The notes under the pieces: generated by a model
Told to the model about the DNA's origin: nothing
Seen by the model: the letters and a program-made list of their open reading frames with translations, nothing else
Database searches by the model: none
Shown here: one piece after another, positions 8,286 to 15,753 of the stretch
Position numbering within the stretch: the stretch's first letter is position 1
How the letters are laid out: the number at the start of each line of letters is the position of its first letter
Source: Flaviaesturariibacter aridisoli
GTDB taxonomy: Bacteria; Bacteroidota; Bacteroidia; Chitinophagales; Chitinophagaceae
Assembly (NCBI RefSeq): GCF_004343705.1
Contig: NZ_SKFH01000012.1
Coordinates: forward strand, 45,132-109,131
Direction of reading: 5' to 3'
DNA length: 64,000 bases
Program-made: the position numbers and the translations under genes

Positions 8286-8789
8286 TCAGGAAGCCGTCGC
8301 TTCTGCCGCAGGTGCTTCGGCGAGGTCGTTGCCCGCAATATCGAAGCGCTGGCGAAGCGATTTGTAAAGGGTTTGCATGCCTTGCTCGCCGCTGGCGGCC
8401 GAGGCGCCCACGTAGCGGTAAGCCAGCAGGGCGCTGATGTAGCTTTCCGAGCCGGCGAGCATCATCGTGTCGGACAACTTTTCGTACAGGGCCTGTACGT
8501 TCAGTGTATGGGCTTTCAACTGGTTGTACAGCGTGTAGTCGTTTTGCATGTGCTGCACGTTGTAGCTGCGGGGAAAGGCCTCCGGTGCCTGCTGCACCGC
8601 CGTGAGCGCGTCTTTGACGAAGAGGTCGTTGGCCCTGTTGATCTTGGGAATGGTTTGCCGCTCCCTGGGTGTGAGCGAGCGGTACACGTCTCTGAGCGCC
8701 TCGTTAATGAGGGCAATGCCGTCCTTGATCTTTTGTTCCTGCTCGGCCGTCAGCACCGTGTTGATGCGGTTTTGTGTCGCATTGGTCAT
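8286..8789 (-). CDS. Conserved helical protein of unknown function (paralogue of 237-737)
   Basis: A 167-residue soluble helical protein without signal peptide. It shares with 237-737 the N-terminal NR-(I/V)-N segment, an LTPRERQTIPK-like box (positions ~40-50), and the LAGSESYISALLAYR motif (~110-125). The last 20 residues are Ala/Glu-rich and diverge. I cannot name a family. Having two copies 8 kb apart, each monocistronic with its own terminator, suggests related but separately regulated roles. The region upstream (8790-9061) also serves the divergent YqaE-like gene and holds the dyad-like element at 8925-8938. Confidence 0.8.
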   Translation of the reverse strand: MTNATQNRINTVLTAEQEQKIKDGIALINEALRDVYRSLTPRERQTIPKINRANDLFVKDALTAVQQAPEAFPRSYNVQHMQNDYTLYNQLKAHTLNVQALYEKLSDTMMLAGSESYISALLAYRYVGASAASGEQGMQTLYKSLRQRFDIAGNDLAEAPAAEATAS

Positions 8790-8924
8790 AAGCGTTTGGT
8801 TTTAAGGAATGAAGTAAAAGAACTGTGTACCCTCAAGGTACGGCGCCGGGGCGGGCATTTCCAACAGGCCGGTGCGGCTGTGGAAAAGTCGATCGAAATG
8901 CCGGAAACGTGTGTATAACATTTG

Positions 8925-8938
8925 CCGTATTTCTACGA
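8925..8938. promoter_or_regulatory. Dyad-like element CCGT-ATTTCT-ACGA
   Basis: CCGTATTTCTACGA lies in the divergent intergenic region between 8789 and 9062. It matches the ACCGT-N6-ACGGT pattern at 7707 and 54741 except at the outer bases. Weak on its own. Confidence 0.3.
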
Positions 8939-9061
8939 TCGTTTGCGTGTGTGCGAAGGGTGTTCCATTGTGACAGGGTCACTGCTGTTGAAGATGAGCG
9001 TACTGATCTTACCGCCCCGTTTGGCCCAATTCTTTTACGATGAGGGACAAACGCTTTCACC

Positions 9062-9472
9062 ATGAAATATATCTTTACCCGTATGCTCCTGCTGGTTCTC
9101 AGCTGTAGCCTCCTCCTGTCCGAAACCTCCGCTTCGGTGCCGCTGCCCACACCCGTTTCGGGCGATCCCGATCCGGCCAAGGTAACCGCCGCGCTGAAAG
9201 AGTTCAGCTCCCTCAGTGGCAAAGAGCGCCGCCAGCGCTTCCGTGCCGTGAAGTCGGCCGTAAAGCAGTTTAAAGCCGAAAAGCGCGCCGGCCGTGAGCC
9301 GCTCGCGAGCACCGTGGTGCAGGTGATCGTGGCCATCCTGCTGCCGCCGCTGGGCGTGTACCTGCACGAAGGCACTATCAACAGCCGCTTCTGGATCTCG
9401 CTGCTGCTGACCCTGTTGTTTTACCTGCCGGGCCTCATCTATGCCCTCGTGATCATCCTGGGCGATAACTAG
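9062..9472 (+). CDS. YqaE/Pmp3 family membrane protein
   Basis: A 136-residue protein. It starts with a signal-like hydrophobic stretch (residues 6-22), continues with a charged lysine/arginine-rich region (about 45-75), and ends with two membrane helices (about 80-100 and 108-133). These carry the Pmp3/YqaE signature ILLPPLGVYLHEG followed by a W-I-S-hydrophobic helix and LPGLIYALVIIL. Family members are small hydrophobic membrane proteins linked in other organisms to membrane potential and salt or cold stress. Bacteroidota versions often have this extended N-terminus. Monocistronic, with the nested repeat and terminator directly downstream. Confidence 0.9.
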   Translation: MKYIFTRMLLLVLSCSLLLSETSASVPLPTPVSGDPDPAKVTAALKEFSSLSGKERRQRFRAVKSAVKQFKAEKRAGREPLASTVVQVIVAILLPPLGVYLHEGTINSRFWISLLLTLLFYLPGLIYALVIILGDN

Positions 9473-9474
9473 TA

Positions 9475-9632
9475 ACGTGAGGCGTGAGGCGTGAGCCGTG
9501 AACGCTGACGCCGGTAACGAAAATGTCCCGCACCAGGTGCGGGACATTTTTATTCAGACGCGCCTGTAAAGCTCACGCCTCACGCCTCACGCTTCACGCC
9601 TCACGCCTCACGCCTCACCTCTCACGTCCCTC
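9475..9632. repeat. Nested GTGAGGCGTGAG repeat around a terminator (copy 2)
   Basis: Left arm 9475-9502 (CGTGAGGCGTGAGGCGTGAG type). Right arm 9573-9628 with at least six tandem TCACGCC(T) units in inverted orientation. The terminator at 9520-9550 is in the middle. Confidence 0.85.
9520..9553. terminator. Strong terminator between convergent genes
   Basis: Perfect 15-bp stem (AAAATGTCCCGCACC 9520-9534 with 9536-9550), one-base apparent loop (so a few pairs open in practice), T/A flanks. It lies between the YqaE-like gene and the minus-strand TonB-like gene. Confidence 0.85.
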
Positions 9633-10569
9633 ACTCGCTGATCATAAAGCTTACGGGCTGGGTGAGGTAGGCCTTTACGTAGCGGCCGAACTGCACGGCG
9701 GGCACCCATTTGGGGGAGGCTTTCATGAGGCGGAGCACCTCGTTGTCGAACAGCGGGCCCTGGCTCGTAACAATGTCGAAGTCGGACAGCGTCCCGTCTT
9801 TGTTGACCACGAAGCGGCAACGCACGGTGTAGAGGCCGGGGCGGGCGTCGTTGGGCGCCCGCAGCTGGCGCATCAGGTACTGGGCCCAGCCACTGTGTCC
9901 GCCGGGGAAGGCCGCTTCGCGCTCGATGCAAAGGGCCGGGTCGCCGGGAGCGCCCCCGGGGGTGAAGTTGCGGCAGGCCGTGGGCTTGTTATCGGTAAAA
10001 TCCACCTCCGCCTGCAACTGCCCGTTGTCGTGGTAAAACAGCCAGCGCCCGTCGCGGGCAGTGTCGCGCACGTAGCGGCCGGTGGCCGACAGCATCCCCG
10101 AAGGGTAGCGGCGCACGACCCGCCCGTTGCCGCTGCCGTCGAACCAGGAGGAGTCGGTCAGGTAGCCATCGTCGTTCCAGCGCAGGCCCAGGCCCATTCG
10201 CCAGCCACCGGCGAAGTTGGCCGAGTCGATGAGCTCACCTTTAATATTATAGCGGAGAAAAACGCCTTGTTCCTTGCCGGCCGCGTAATGCTCCACGCGC
10301 TCCAGCAGGCGGTTGCTGCCGTACCAGAGGTGCTCGCCGTCGGGAAGGGTGGCCTCCGCGTCGAGGAAGTCGCCTTGCATGGCCTGGCTGCGCTCGGGCA
10401 GGTAGTACAATTCGCGGTGCCAGCGGTCGCCCTTCTTTTCCATGATGGAATAGTAGCGGGGCGCTTTTTGAGTGGGTTTCAGTTTGTAATCGAGGGTCTG
10501 CTCGATCTTCTGGGCTGCCGCCGGCAGGGCCAGCAGCGCCAGGTACAAGAGGTTCAGGTGGCGTTTCAT
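9631..10569 (-). CDS. TonB-like C-terminal domain protein with MORN-type repeats
   Basis: A 312-residue secreted or periplasmic protein. A signal peptide occupies residues 1-19 (cleaves around ALPAAAQ-K). The middle (about 60-200) has repeats of the aromatic-G-x-x-x-x-L/R-W/F type seen in MORN-repeat proteins (for example FDGSGNGRVVRRYPSG and YVRDTARDGRWLFYHDNG). The last ~75 residues match the TonB C-terminal fold (YTVRCRFVVNKDGTLSDFDI, then VLRLMKASPKWVPA). Such proteins in Bacteroidota are often annotated as energy transducer TonB, but there is no N-terminal cytoplasmic/Pro-rich region, so a classical ExbBD-linked TonB role is doubtful. The start at 10569 was chosen over the longer frame because it begins the signal peptide. 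Confidence 0.85.
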   Translation of the reverse strand: MKRHLNLLYLALLALPAAAQKIEQTLDYKLKPTQKAPRYYSIMEKKGDRWHRELYYLPERSQAMQGDFLDAEATLPDGEHLWYGSNRLLERVEHYAAGKEQGVFLRYNIKGELIDSANFAGGWRMGLGLRWNDDGYLTDSSWFDGSGNGRVVRRYPSGMLSATGRYVRDTARDGRWLFYHDNGQLQAEVDFTDNKPTACRNFTPGGAPGDPALCIEREAAFPGGHSGWAQYLMRQLRAPNDARPGLYTVRCRFVVNKDGTLSDFDIVTSQGPLFDNEVLRLMKASPKWVPAVQFGRYVKAYLTQPVSFMISE

Positions 10570-10650
10570 ACGCCGAAAATAGGTTTCACGGATGGGAAAA
10601 AACACAGGATTTGCTGGTGTTTTTCCCATGGACGCTGAAAACGGCGCCGC

Positions 10651-10658
10651 TACCTTTG
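10651..10658 (+). promoter_or_regulatory. Candidate -7 element TACCTTTG for peptidase E
   Basis: An exact TAnnTTTG match 22 nt upstream of the ATG at 10680. Confidence 0.5.
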
Positions 10659-10679
10659 GGCGCAACAAAAACCTACCGT

Positions 10680-11414
10680 ATGATCCATCAGATCCTGGCC
10701 CTGAGCTCGTCCCGCGTTGGCGGGGGCGCCTACCTCGAGGCCGCCCGACCCCTGATCGAGGAAGTGCTGGGCACCGAGCGGCTGCGCATTGCCTTCCTGC
10801 CCTTTGCCGCCGTCGGCATCAGCGACGACGAATATGCCGACCGCGTGCGCGCCGCCCTCGAGGGTTTGCCGTATGAAATAGAAGTGTGCACTGCCGAAAA
10901 CGCCGGCAACCTGTTGTCGCGCTGCGGTGCCATCATGGTGGGCGGCGGCAATACTTTCAAGCTCATGGCCGACCTGTATCGCTACCAGCTCATCGAGCCC
11001 ATCCGCAACCGCGTGCTGCAGGGTATCCCCTACGTGGGCTGGAGCGCCGGTTCCAACGTCATCGGGCGGAGCATCTGCACCACCAACGATATGCCCATCG
11101 TGCAGCCCGAATCCTTCCTGGGGCTGCGCCTCATCAATTTCCAGATCAACCCGCATTATTATAATGTGCAGATCCCGGGTTTCCACGGCGAGACCCGCGA
11201 CGACCGGCTGACGGAGTTCTGCCAGCTCAACCCGCACATACCGGTGCTGGCGCTGCCCGAGGGCACGGCGCTGTACCTGAAAGGGGAGACCCTGCAATAC
11301 CGTGGCGGGACGCCGGGGGTGCTGTTCACCGGCGGGCCGGGGCGCAACGAAGTGCGGCGCGAGGTTGTGGCGCCGGGTACCGACCTGGGTCCGCGGATCT
11401 GGGGCGAAGATTAA
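10680..11414 (+). CDS. pepE: Dipeptidase E (alpha-aspartyl dipeptidase, S51)
   Basis: A 244-residue cytoplasmic serine peptidase that hydrolyses Asp-X dipeptides. The GWSAGSN nucleophile elbow has S122, and MVGGGNTFKL (around residue 85) and the INPHYYN segment (around 160) match the family. Length is normal (about 230-245). The frame is open upstream to 10611, but the family start MIHQILALSSS at 10680 fits and has a promoter-like TACCTTTG 22 nt before it. The stop codon overlaps, in convergent orientation, the stop of the small minus-strand gene at 11411-11614. Confidence 0.93.
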   Translation: MIHQILALSSSRVGGGAYLEAARPLIEEVLGTERLRIAFLPFAAVGISDDEYADRVRAALEGLPYEIEVCTAENAGNLLSRCGAIMVGGGNTFKLMADLYRYQLIEPIRNRVLQGIPYVGWSAGSNVIGRSICTTNDMPIVQPESFLGLRLINFQINPHYYNVQIPGFHGETRDDRLTEFCQLNPHIPVLALPEGTALYLKGETLQYRGGTPGVLFTGGPGRNEVRREVVAPGTDLGPRIWGED

Positions 11415-11614
11415 TTGGGCAGCACGGGGCCGTAGAAGCCGTCGTTGGGCTTGCGCCTTCCGGGATAGAGAATGTCGGGAGCTGTTTCGTAGCCTTCCTC
11501 GGCGATGGCCGTCTGCATCCGCGCAATGCGGCGGCGGCGCAGCCCGCGGCTGAGCAACACGGTGGTAGCCGCTACTGCCAGCAGGCTCAGAGTGATTGTT
11601 GTTGCACGTTTCAT
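11411..11614 (-). CDS. Small single-pass membrane protein of unknown function
   Basis: 67 residues. One membrane helix at residues 5-24 is followed by an Arg-rich stretch (RGLRRRRIAR) and a polar tail ending in GRRKPNDGFYGPVLPN. It is probably anchored with the tail in the cytoplasm by the positive-inside rule. I do not recognise a family. The longer frame starting at 11683 would be encoded partly by a terminator hairpin, so 11614 is the preferred start. Its stop (TAA) overlaps the stop of pepE by three bases. Confidence 0.65.
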   Translation of the reverse strand: MKRATTITLSLLAVAATTVLLSRGLRRRRIARMQTAIAEEGYETAPDILYPGRRKPNDGFYGPVLPN

Positions 11615-11655
11615 CACGAAAGAAAATGCAAAAGACAAGCCATGAAACGGGTGGA

Positions 11656-11687
11656 AAAGAAAAAAGGTTGAACGTTGGTTCAACCTC
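11656..11687 (-). terminator. Terminator-like hairpin upstream of the 67-residue gene
   Basis: GGTTGAAC (11666-11673) pairs with GTTCAACC (11678-11685). On the minus strand it is followed by a run of T (TTTTTTCTTTT), 40-50 nt before the ATG at 11614. No minus-strand gene ends upstream, so it could be a leader attenuator or a barrier in the divergent region. Confidence 0.55.
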
Positions 11688-11967
11688 TTTCTGAATGTAA
11701 ATGTACCCAGTCGATTCTATTTAGGGCTCGATGCCGGAATTTGACCGCCTCGTTATCCGAGTTCCTGAATTTTCAGGAGGGGCCAGCGACATGGCGAGGA
11801 ATCGCGTCCGTTCTTACCTATCCGAAATGCGTGCCAAAATCGGCTGTGGGACCCGGTTTGAAGCGGGCCCAAAGGCGCGCGGGGCTTGTATTACATTAAA
11901 AAATAATAATCAAATCCCGGCTGTAAGTCCGGAAAGCGGGATATTTGTTCCCCCATTCCGAACTAAC

Positions 11968-14718
11968 ATGCTTAAAGCTCTCCTCTCGCTAGCCTTGCTC
12001 GCCGGTTCTTTTGCTGCCGGTGCCCAGACACTTCCCGGACTTGTGCTCAATGAATTATCCCAGGGACAGACCAGCAGCCAGAAAGAATATTTTGAATTTG
12101 TGGTGGCCGGTACCCGTACCTGCACCGACAGTACCCTGGACCTGCGTGGCTGGATCTTCGACGACAACAACGGCTGGATCGCAACGGGTTCCGGTACCGG
12201 GATCGCTGCCGGCGCGATGCGTTTTGCCAACGTGGCCAACTGGGCGGCGGTTCCTTACGGCTCCGTCATCTTGATTTACAGCGACATCGAAAAGAACAAC
12301 AGCATCACGCTACCCGACGACCCGACGGATGCCAACCACGATTACGTGTACGTGCTGAAGGCGAATTCCACCCTGCTGCAGAAAAACACCACCGATCCGT
12401 CGGCCCCTTCGTCGGCTTCGTTCACCTATTCCACCACCGGCTGGTCGAACGGCGGAGACTGGGCCACGGTGGCCCTGGCCAATGGCGGCGACGGCGTGGT
12501 GATCGTTAAGCCCACTACCCTCAACAACGAATACTTTTCCTTCGGCTTCGTTATCGGCAGCGCCTCGACGGCAACGGTATGGGTGCCGGATATGCCCGGT
12601 GGTAAAAACTATTTTCTGACCAATGCCAATTTCTCCCAGGCAGCCTCCTGGCAGCAGGGTGATGCGGGCCTCAACGAAACGCCCGGCGCACCCAACGGCG
12701 GCGCCAATACGACCTGGATCAACAGCATGCGTGTGCAGGCTACAGGCGTAACGGTAGCGGCGGTCAGCAGCAGCAACGGCAACGTCCTCTGCGTCGGCTC
12801 CACGACAACCCTGAGCAGCACCACGCCCGGCGGCACCTGGAGCAGCGCCACTCCCGGCGTGGTATCGGTCAACAGCAGCACCGGCGTTGCCACGGCAGTC
12901 GCTGCCGGCGGCCCCGTTACCATTACCTATACCGTTACCAGTGGCGGTTGCACCGGCACTGCTACGTATGATATTACCTCGGTGTCGGCCGCCAACGCCG
13001 GAACGGTTAGCGGCGCGGCCAACCTTTGCGTAGGCGCTACCAGCACCTTTACCAGCAACGGCACCCCCGGCGGCACCTGGTCGAGCAGCAATGCTGCCGT
13101 GGCCACGGTCAACCCCGCTACCGGCGTTGTGACCGGCGTTACCGGCGGCGGGCCCGTCAATATTATTTACTCGGTGGGCTCGGGCGCCTGCGCCGCCACG
13201 GCCAGCGCCCCCATCACGGTAACCGCCGCGCCGGTGCTGCAGCCCACTACGGGCCCGGCCACGCTCTGCGTCGGCACCACCGCCCAGTTTACCAACCCCT
13301 TCCAGCCCAATGGCGCCGGGACCTGGACGGCCACGCCGGCCGGCCTCGTAACGGTGTCGCCCACGCTTCCCGCCGGCGGCCCCAGCATCGTGAATGTGAC
13401 GGCCGTAGCCCCGGGAGCCGTAACCCTCAACTTTACAGCCGGCACAGCCGGTTGCACCAGCACGATGCCCTTCGCGCTGCTCGTGGTGGCCACCCCCGTG
13501 GTGCCCGCCAGCACCGGCGCTTCGAATGTATGCGTCGGCGGCACCACCCCGCTGAGCAACAGTGCCCCCGGCGGTACCTGGAGCAGCGCCGACGGAACCA
13601 TTGCTACCGTGAACCCCGCAACCGGGGTCGTAACCGGCGTGGCCACCGGCACGGCCAACATCATTTATACCGTGACCAATGCCGCTGGTTGCACCGGCAC
13701 GAGCCAGGCGACCATTACCGTTACCAGCACGCCGGCGCCCGGGCCGATCACCGGCAACACGACACTTTGCGTGGGCGGCACCAGCACCCTGGCTAACACG
13801 CTTGCCGGCGGCACCTGGAGCAGCGGCAACACGGCGCTCGCTACCATTAACGCCACTACCGGTGTGGTAACCGGCATCGCCCCCGGCACCAGCATCCCGA
13901 TCACGTATACGGTGACCAACAACGGCTGCACCGGCACCGCCAATACCACGGTGACCGTCAACGCCGCCCCGGTGCTGGCGCCGATCGCCGCCCAGGCACT
14001 TTGCGCCGGTAGCACGGCCACGCTCACACCCAGCATCGCAGGTGGTGCGTGGACCAGCAGCAACCCGGCCGCGGCCACCATCAGCAACACCGGTGTGCTC
14101 ACGGGCGTGGCCGCCGGCAACACGCAGCTGACCTACACGGTCACCAGCGGCGGCTGTACGGCCTCGCAGGTGGTAAACGTAACCGTCAACAGCGCGGCGG
14201 TACAGCTGACCGCCAGCGCCACCACGATCAACGCCGGCCAGAGCGTGACGCTCACACCGGTGTGGACGGGCACGGCGCCCTTTACGGTAACGGCCTGGGC
14301 ACCCCCGGCGCTCCTGCCGAACCAAACGGCCGCCACGCAGACGCTGACACCGCCCGCAACCACCACCTTCAGTGTTACCGGCAACGACGCCAACGGCTGC
14401 ACGGCCACGGGCTCCGTGACCGTAACGGTGAACGTACCGGTGACCGACGACCTTTTCGTACCGAACTATTTTACCCCGAACAACGACGGCCGCAACGACG
14501 TGCTGTATTTCTACGGATCCTCGGTAACGGCCCTCGACTTCCGCATCTTCAACCAGTGGGGCGAACAGGTGTTCGCCAGCACCGACAAAGCCCGCGGCTG
14601 GGACGGCAGCGCCTCCGGCAAGCAACAACCCGTAGGCGTGTATATGTACGTGGCGAAAGTCACCCTCGCCAACGGGCAGACGCGCACCCTCAAAGGATCC
14701 ATTAACCTGATTCGCTAA
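11968..14718 (+). CDS. Secreted T9SS adhesin with Ig-like repeats and gliding-type C-terminal domain
   Basis: 916 residues, probably secreted by the type IX system and attached to the cell surface. Signal peptide 1-18 (ends FAAGAQT). A lamin-tail-like region follows (about 20-150; LVLNELSQG, YFEFVV, LDLRGWIFDDNNG). From about residue 255 to 800 there are seven or so Ig-like (BIG2-type) repeats of ~75-80 residues marked by a recurring LCVG(G/A)-T-x-x-L/F, PGGTWSS, ATVNPATGVVTGV and ITYTVT-type pattern. The end (about 830-916) is the CHU_C/type B sorting domain (FVPNYFTPNNDGRND, FRIFNQWGEQVF, GWDGSASGKQQPVGVYMY). It is the first gene of a three-gene unit with PorP/SprF and OmpA. The upstream frame to 11731 is open but unlikely. 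Confidence 0.93.
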   Translation: MLKALLSLALLAGSFAAGAQTLPGLVLNELSQGQTSSQKEYFEFVVAGTRTCTDSTLDLRGWIFDDNNGWIATGSGTGIAAGAMRFANVANWAAVPYGSVILIYSDIEKNNSITLPDDPTDANHDYVYVLKANSTLLQKNTTDPSAPSSASFTYSTTGWSNGGDWATVALANGGDGVVIVKPTTLNNEYFSFGFVIGSASTATVWVPDMPGGKNYFLTNANFSQAASWQQGDAGLNETPGAPNGGANTTWINSMRVQATGVTVAAVSSSNGNVLCVGSTTTLSSTTPGGTWSSATPGVVSVNSSTGVATAVAAGGPVTITYTVTSGGCTGTATYDITSVSAANAGTVSGAANLCVGATSTFTSNGTPGGTWSSSNAAVATVNPATGVVTGVTGGGPVNIIYSVGSGACAATASAPITVTAAPVLQPTTGPATLCVGTTAQFTNPFQPNGAGTWTATPAGLVTVSPTLPAGGPSIVNVTAVAPGAVTLNFTAGTAGCTSTMPFALLVVATPVVPASTGASNVCVGGTTPLSNSAPGGTWSSADGTIATVNPATGVVTGVATGTANIIYTVTNAAGCTGTSQATITVTSTPAPGPITGNTTLCVGGTSTLANTLAGGTWSSGNTALATINATTGVVTGIAPGTSIPITYTVTNNGCTGTANTTVTVNAAPVLAPIAAQALCAGSTATLTPSIAGGAWTSSNPAAATISNTGVLTGVAAGNTQLTYTVTSGGCTASQVVNVTVNSAAVQLTASATTINAGQSVTLTPVWTGTAPFTVTAWAPPALLPNQTAATQTLTPPATTTFSVTGNDANGCTATGSVTVTVNVPVTDDLFVPNYFTPNNDGRNDVLYFYGSSVTALDFRIFNQWGEQVFASTDKARGWDGSASGKQQPVGVYMYVAKVTLANGQTRTLKGSINLIR

Positions 14719-14722
14719 CACT

Positions 14723-15712
14723 ATGAGAAAGCTTTTCTTCGTATTCTGCACCGGCGCCGCCCTTTCGGCGAACGCCCAGGCCGACCCGCACTTTTCGCAG
14801 TACTACGTGTACCCGATGTGGCTCAACCCCGCGCTGGCCGGCCAGAGCGAGGGTGGCATCCGTGCCTCGGCCCTCTACCGCAACCAGTGGCGCAACGTGA
14901 GCACGCCCTATTCCACCATCGGCGTTTCGGGCGATATGCGCACCAACAGCAACCTCAATTTCGGGATCAACGTGCTGAGCCAAACCGCCGGCACAGGGGG
15001 CTACCGCTATACCAACGCGCAGCTGACCATCGCCTACAGCGGCGTGCGCTGGGGTGCCGACAACCGCCACACGCTGGCCTTCGGGCTGCAGGGCGGTGTG
15101 CTCGCGCGCCGCTTCGACCCGAGTAAGTTTCAGGGCGGCGACCAGTGGGTGCCGGGCATCGGCTACAACCCCAATATCGCCACCAACGACCCGCTGTCGA
15201 ACACCTCCGTGGGCGACTTCGACCTCGGCGCCGGCGTGGCCTACTTCAACGGCGCCACCGATGTGAAGGTGAATCCCTTCTTCGGCTTCTCGGCCGGCCA
15301 CCTGACGCGCCCCATCGACCCGTTTACGGGACAGGGCTCCGCCGAGCGCCTGCCGGTGCGGCTGACGGTGCACGGCGGCGCACGCGTGCAGCTCAACGAC
15401 AATACCGACCTGGTGCCCAACGCGCTCTACATGCGCCAGGGCACGGCCCAGGAGATCATGGCCGGTGCCTACATCCAGCGTAAGGTGAGCGAAAGCGCCG
15501 ACCTCATGCTGGGCGCCAACTACCGCGTGAACGACGCCGTATCGCCCTTTGTGGGTGTCCTGTTTGACAAGCTGATGATCGGAGCGAGCTACGACGTCAA
15601 CACGTCGCGCCTGGGCAAGATGGCCAGCGGCGCCAACAGCTTCGAGATCAGCCTGACCTTCTTCGGCAAGCGCAACGAAGAGCCTTCCTATTTCAAGTGC
15701 CCGCGTTTCTGA
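14723..15712 (+). CDS. PorP/SprF family T9SS outer-membrane protein
   Basis: A 329-residue outer-membrane protein with signal peptide 1-18 (NAQADPHF) and the family opening DPHFSQYYVYPMWLNPALAG. The rest is beta-strand-rich (8-12 strands likely). PorP/SprF proteins are partners of T9SS type B cargo carrying CHU_C domains; their genes typically follow the cargo gene, exactly as here with a gap of 4 nt after the adhesin. It probably attaches or guides that adhesin at the surface. The unit continues with the OmpA-domain gene about 40 nt downstream. Confidence 0.93.
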   Translation: MRKLFFVFCTGAALSANAQADPHFSQYYVYPMWLNPALAGQSEGGIRASALYRNQWRNVSTPYSTIGVSGDMRTNSNLNFGINVLSQTAGTGGYRYTNAQLTIAYSGVRWGADNRHTLAFGLQGGVLARRFDPSKFQGGDQWVPGIGYNPNIATNDPLSNTSVGDFDLGAGVAYFNGATDVKVNPFFGFSAGHLTRPIDPFTGQGSAERLPVRLTVHGGARVQLNDNTDLVPNALYMRQGTAQEIMAGAYIQRKVSESADLMLGANYRVNDAVSPFVGVLFDKLMIGASYDVNTSRLGKMASGANSFEISLTFFGKRNEEPSYFKCPRF

Positions 15713-15753
15713 CGCACGTGTTCAACCGAAATCTTTCGCACCAAAACCAGACT

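Noticed and set aside
9573..9628. TCACGCC arrays as CRISPR or direct-repeat recombination sites
   Set aside because: Units of 7-10 bases in uninterrupted tandem, no spacers, and placed around terminators.
12310..14751. 813-codon minus-strand open frame opposite the adhesin
   Set aside because: The adhesin has signal peptide, Ig-like repeats and C-terminal sorting domain; the opposite frame is Arg/Gly/Ala repeats created by the repeat codons.
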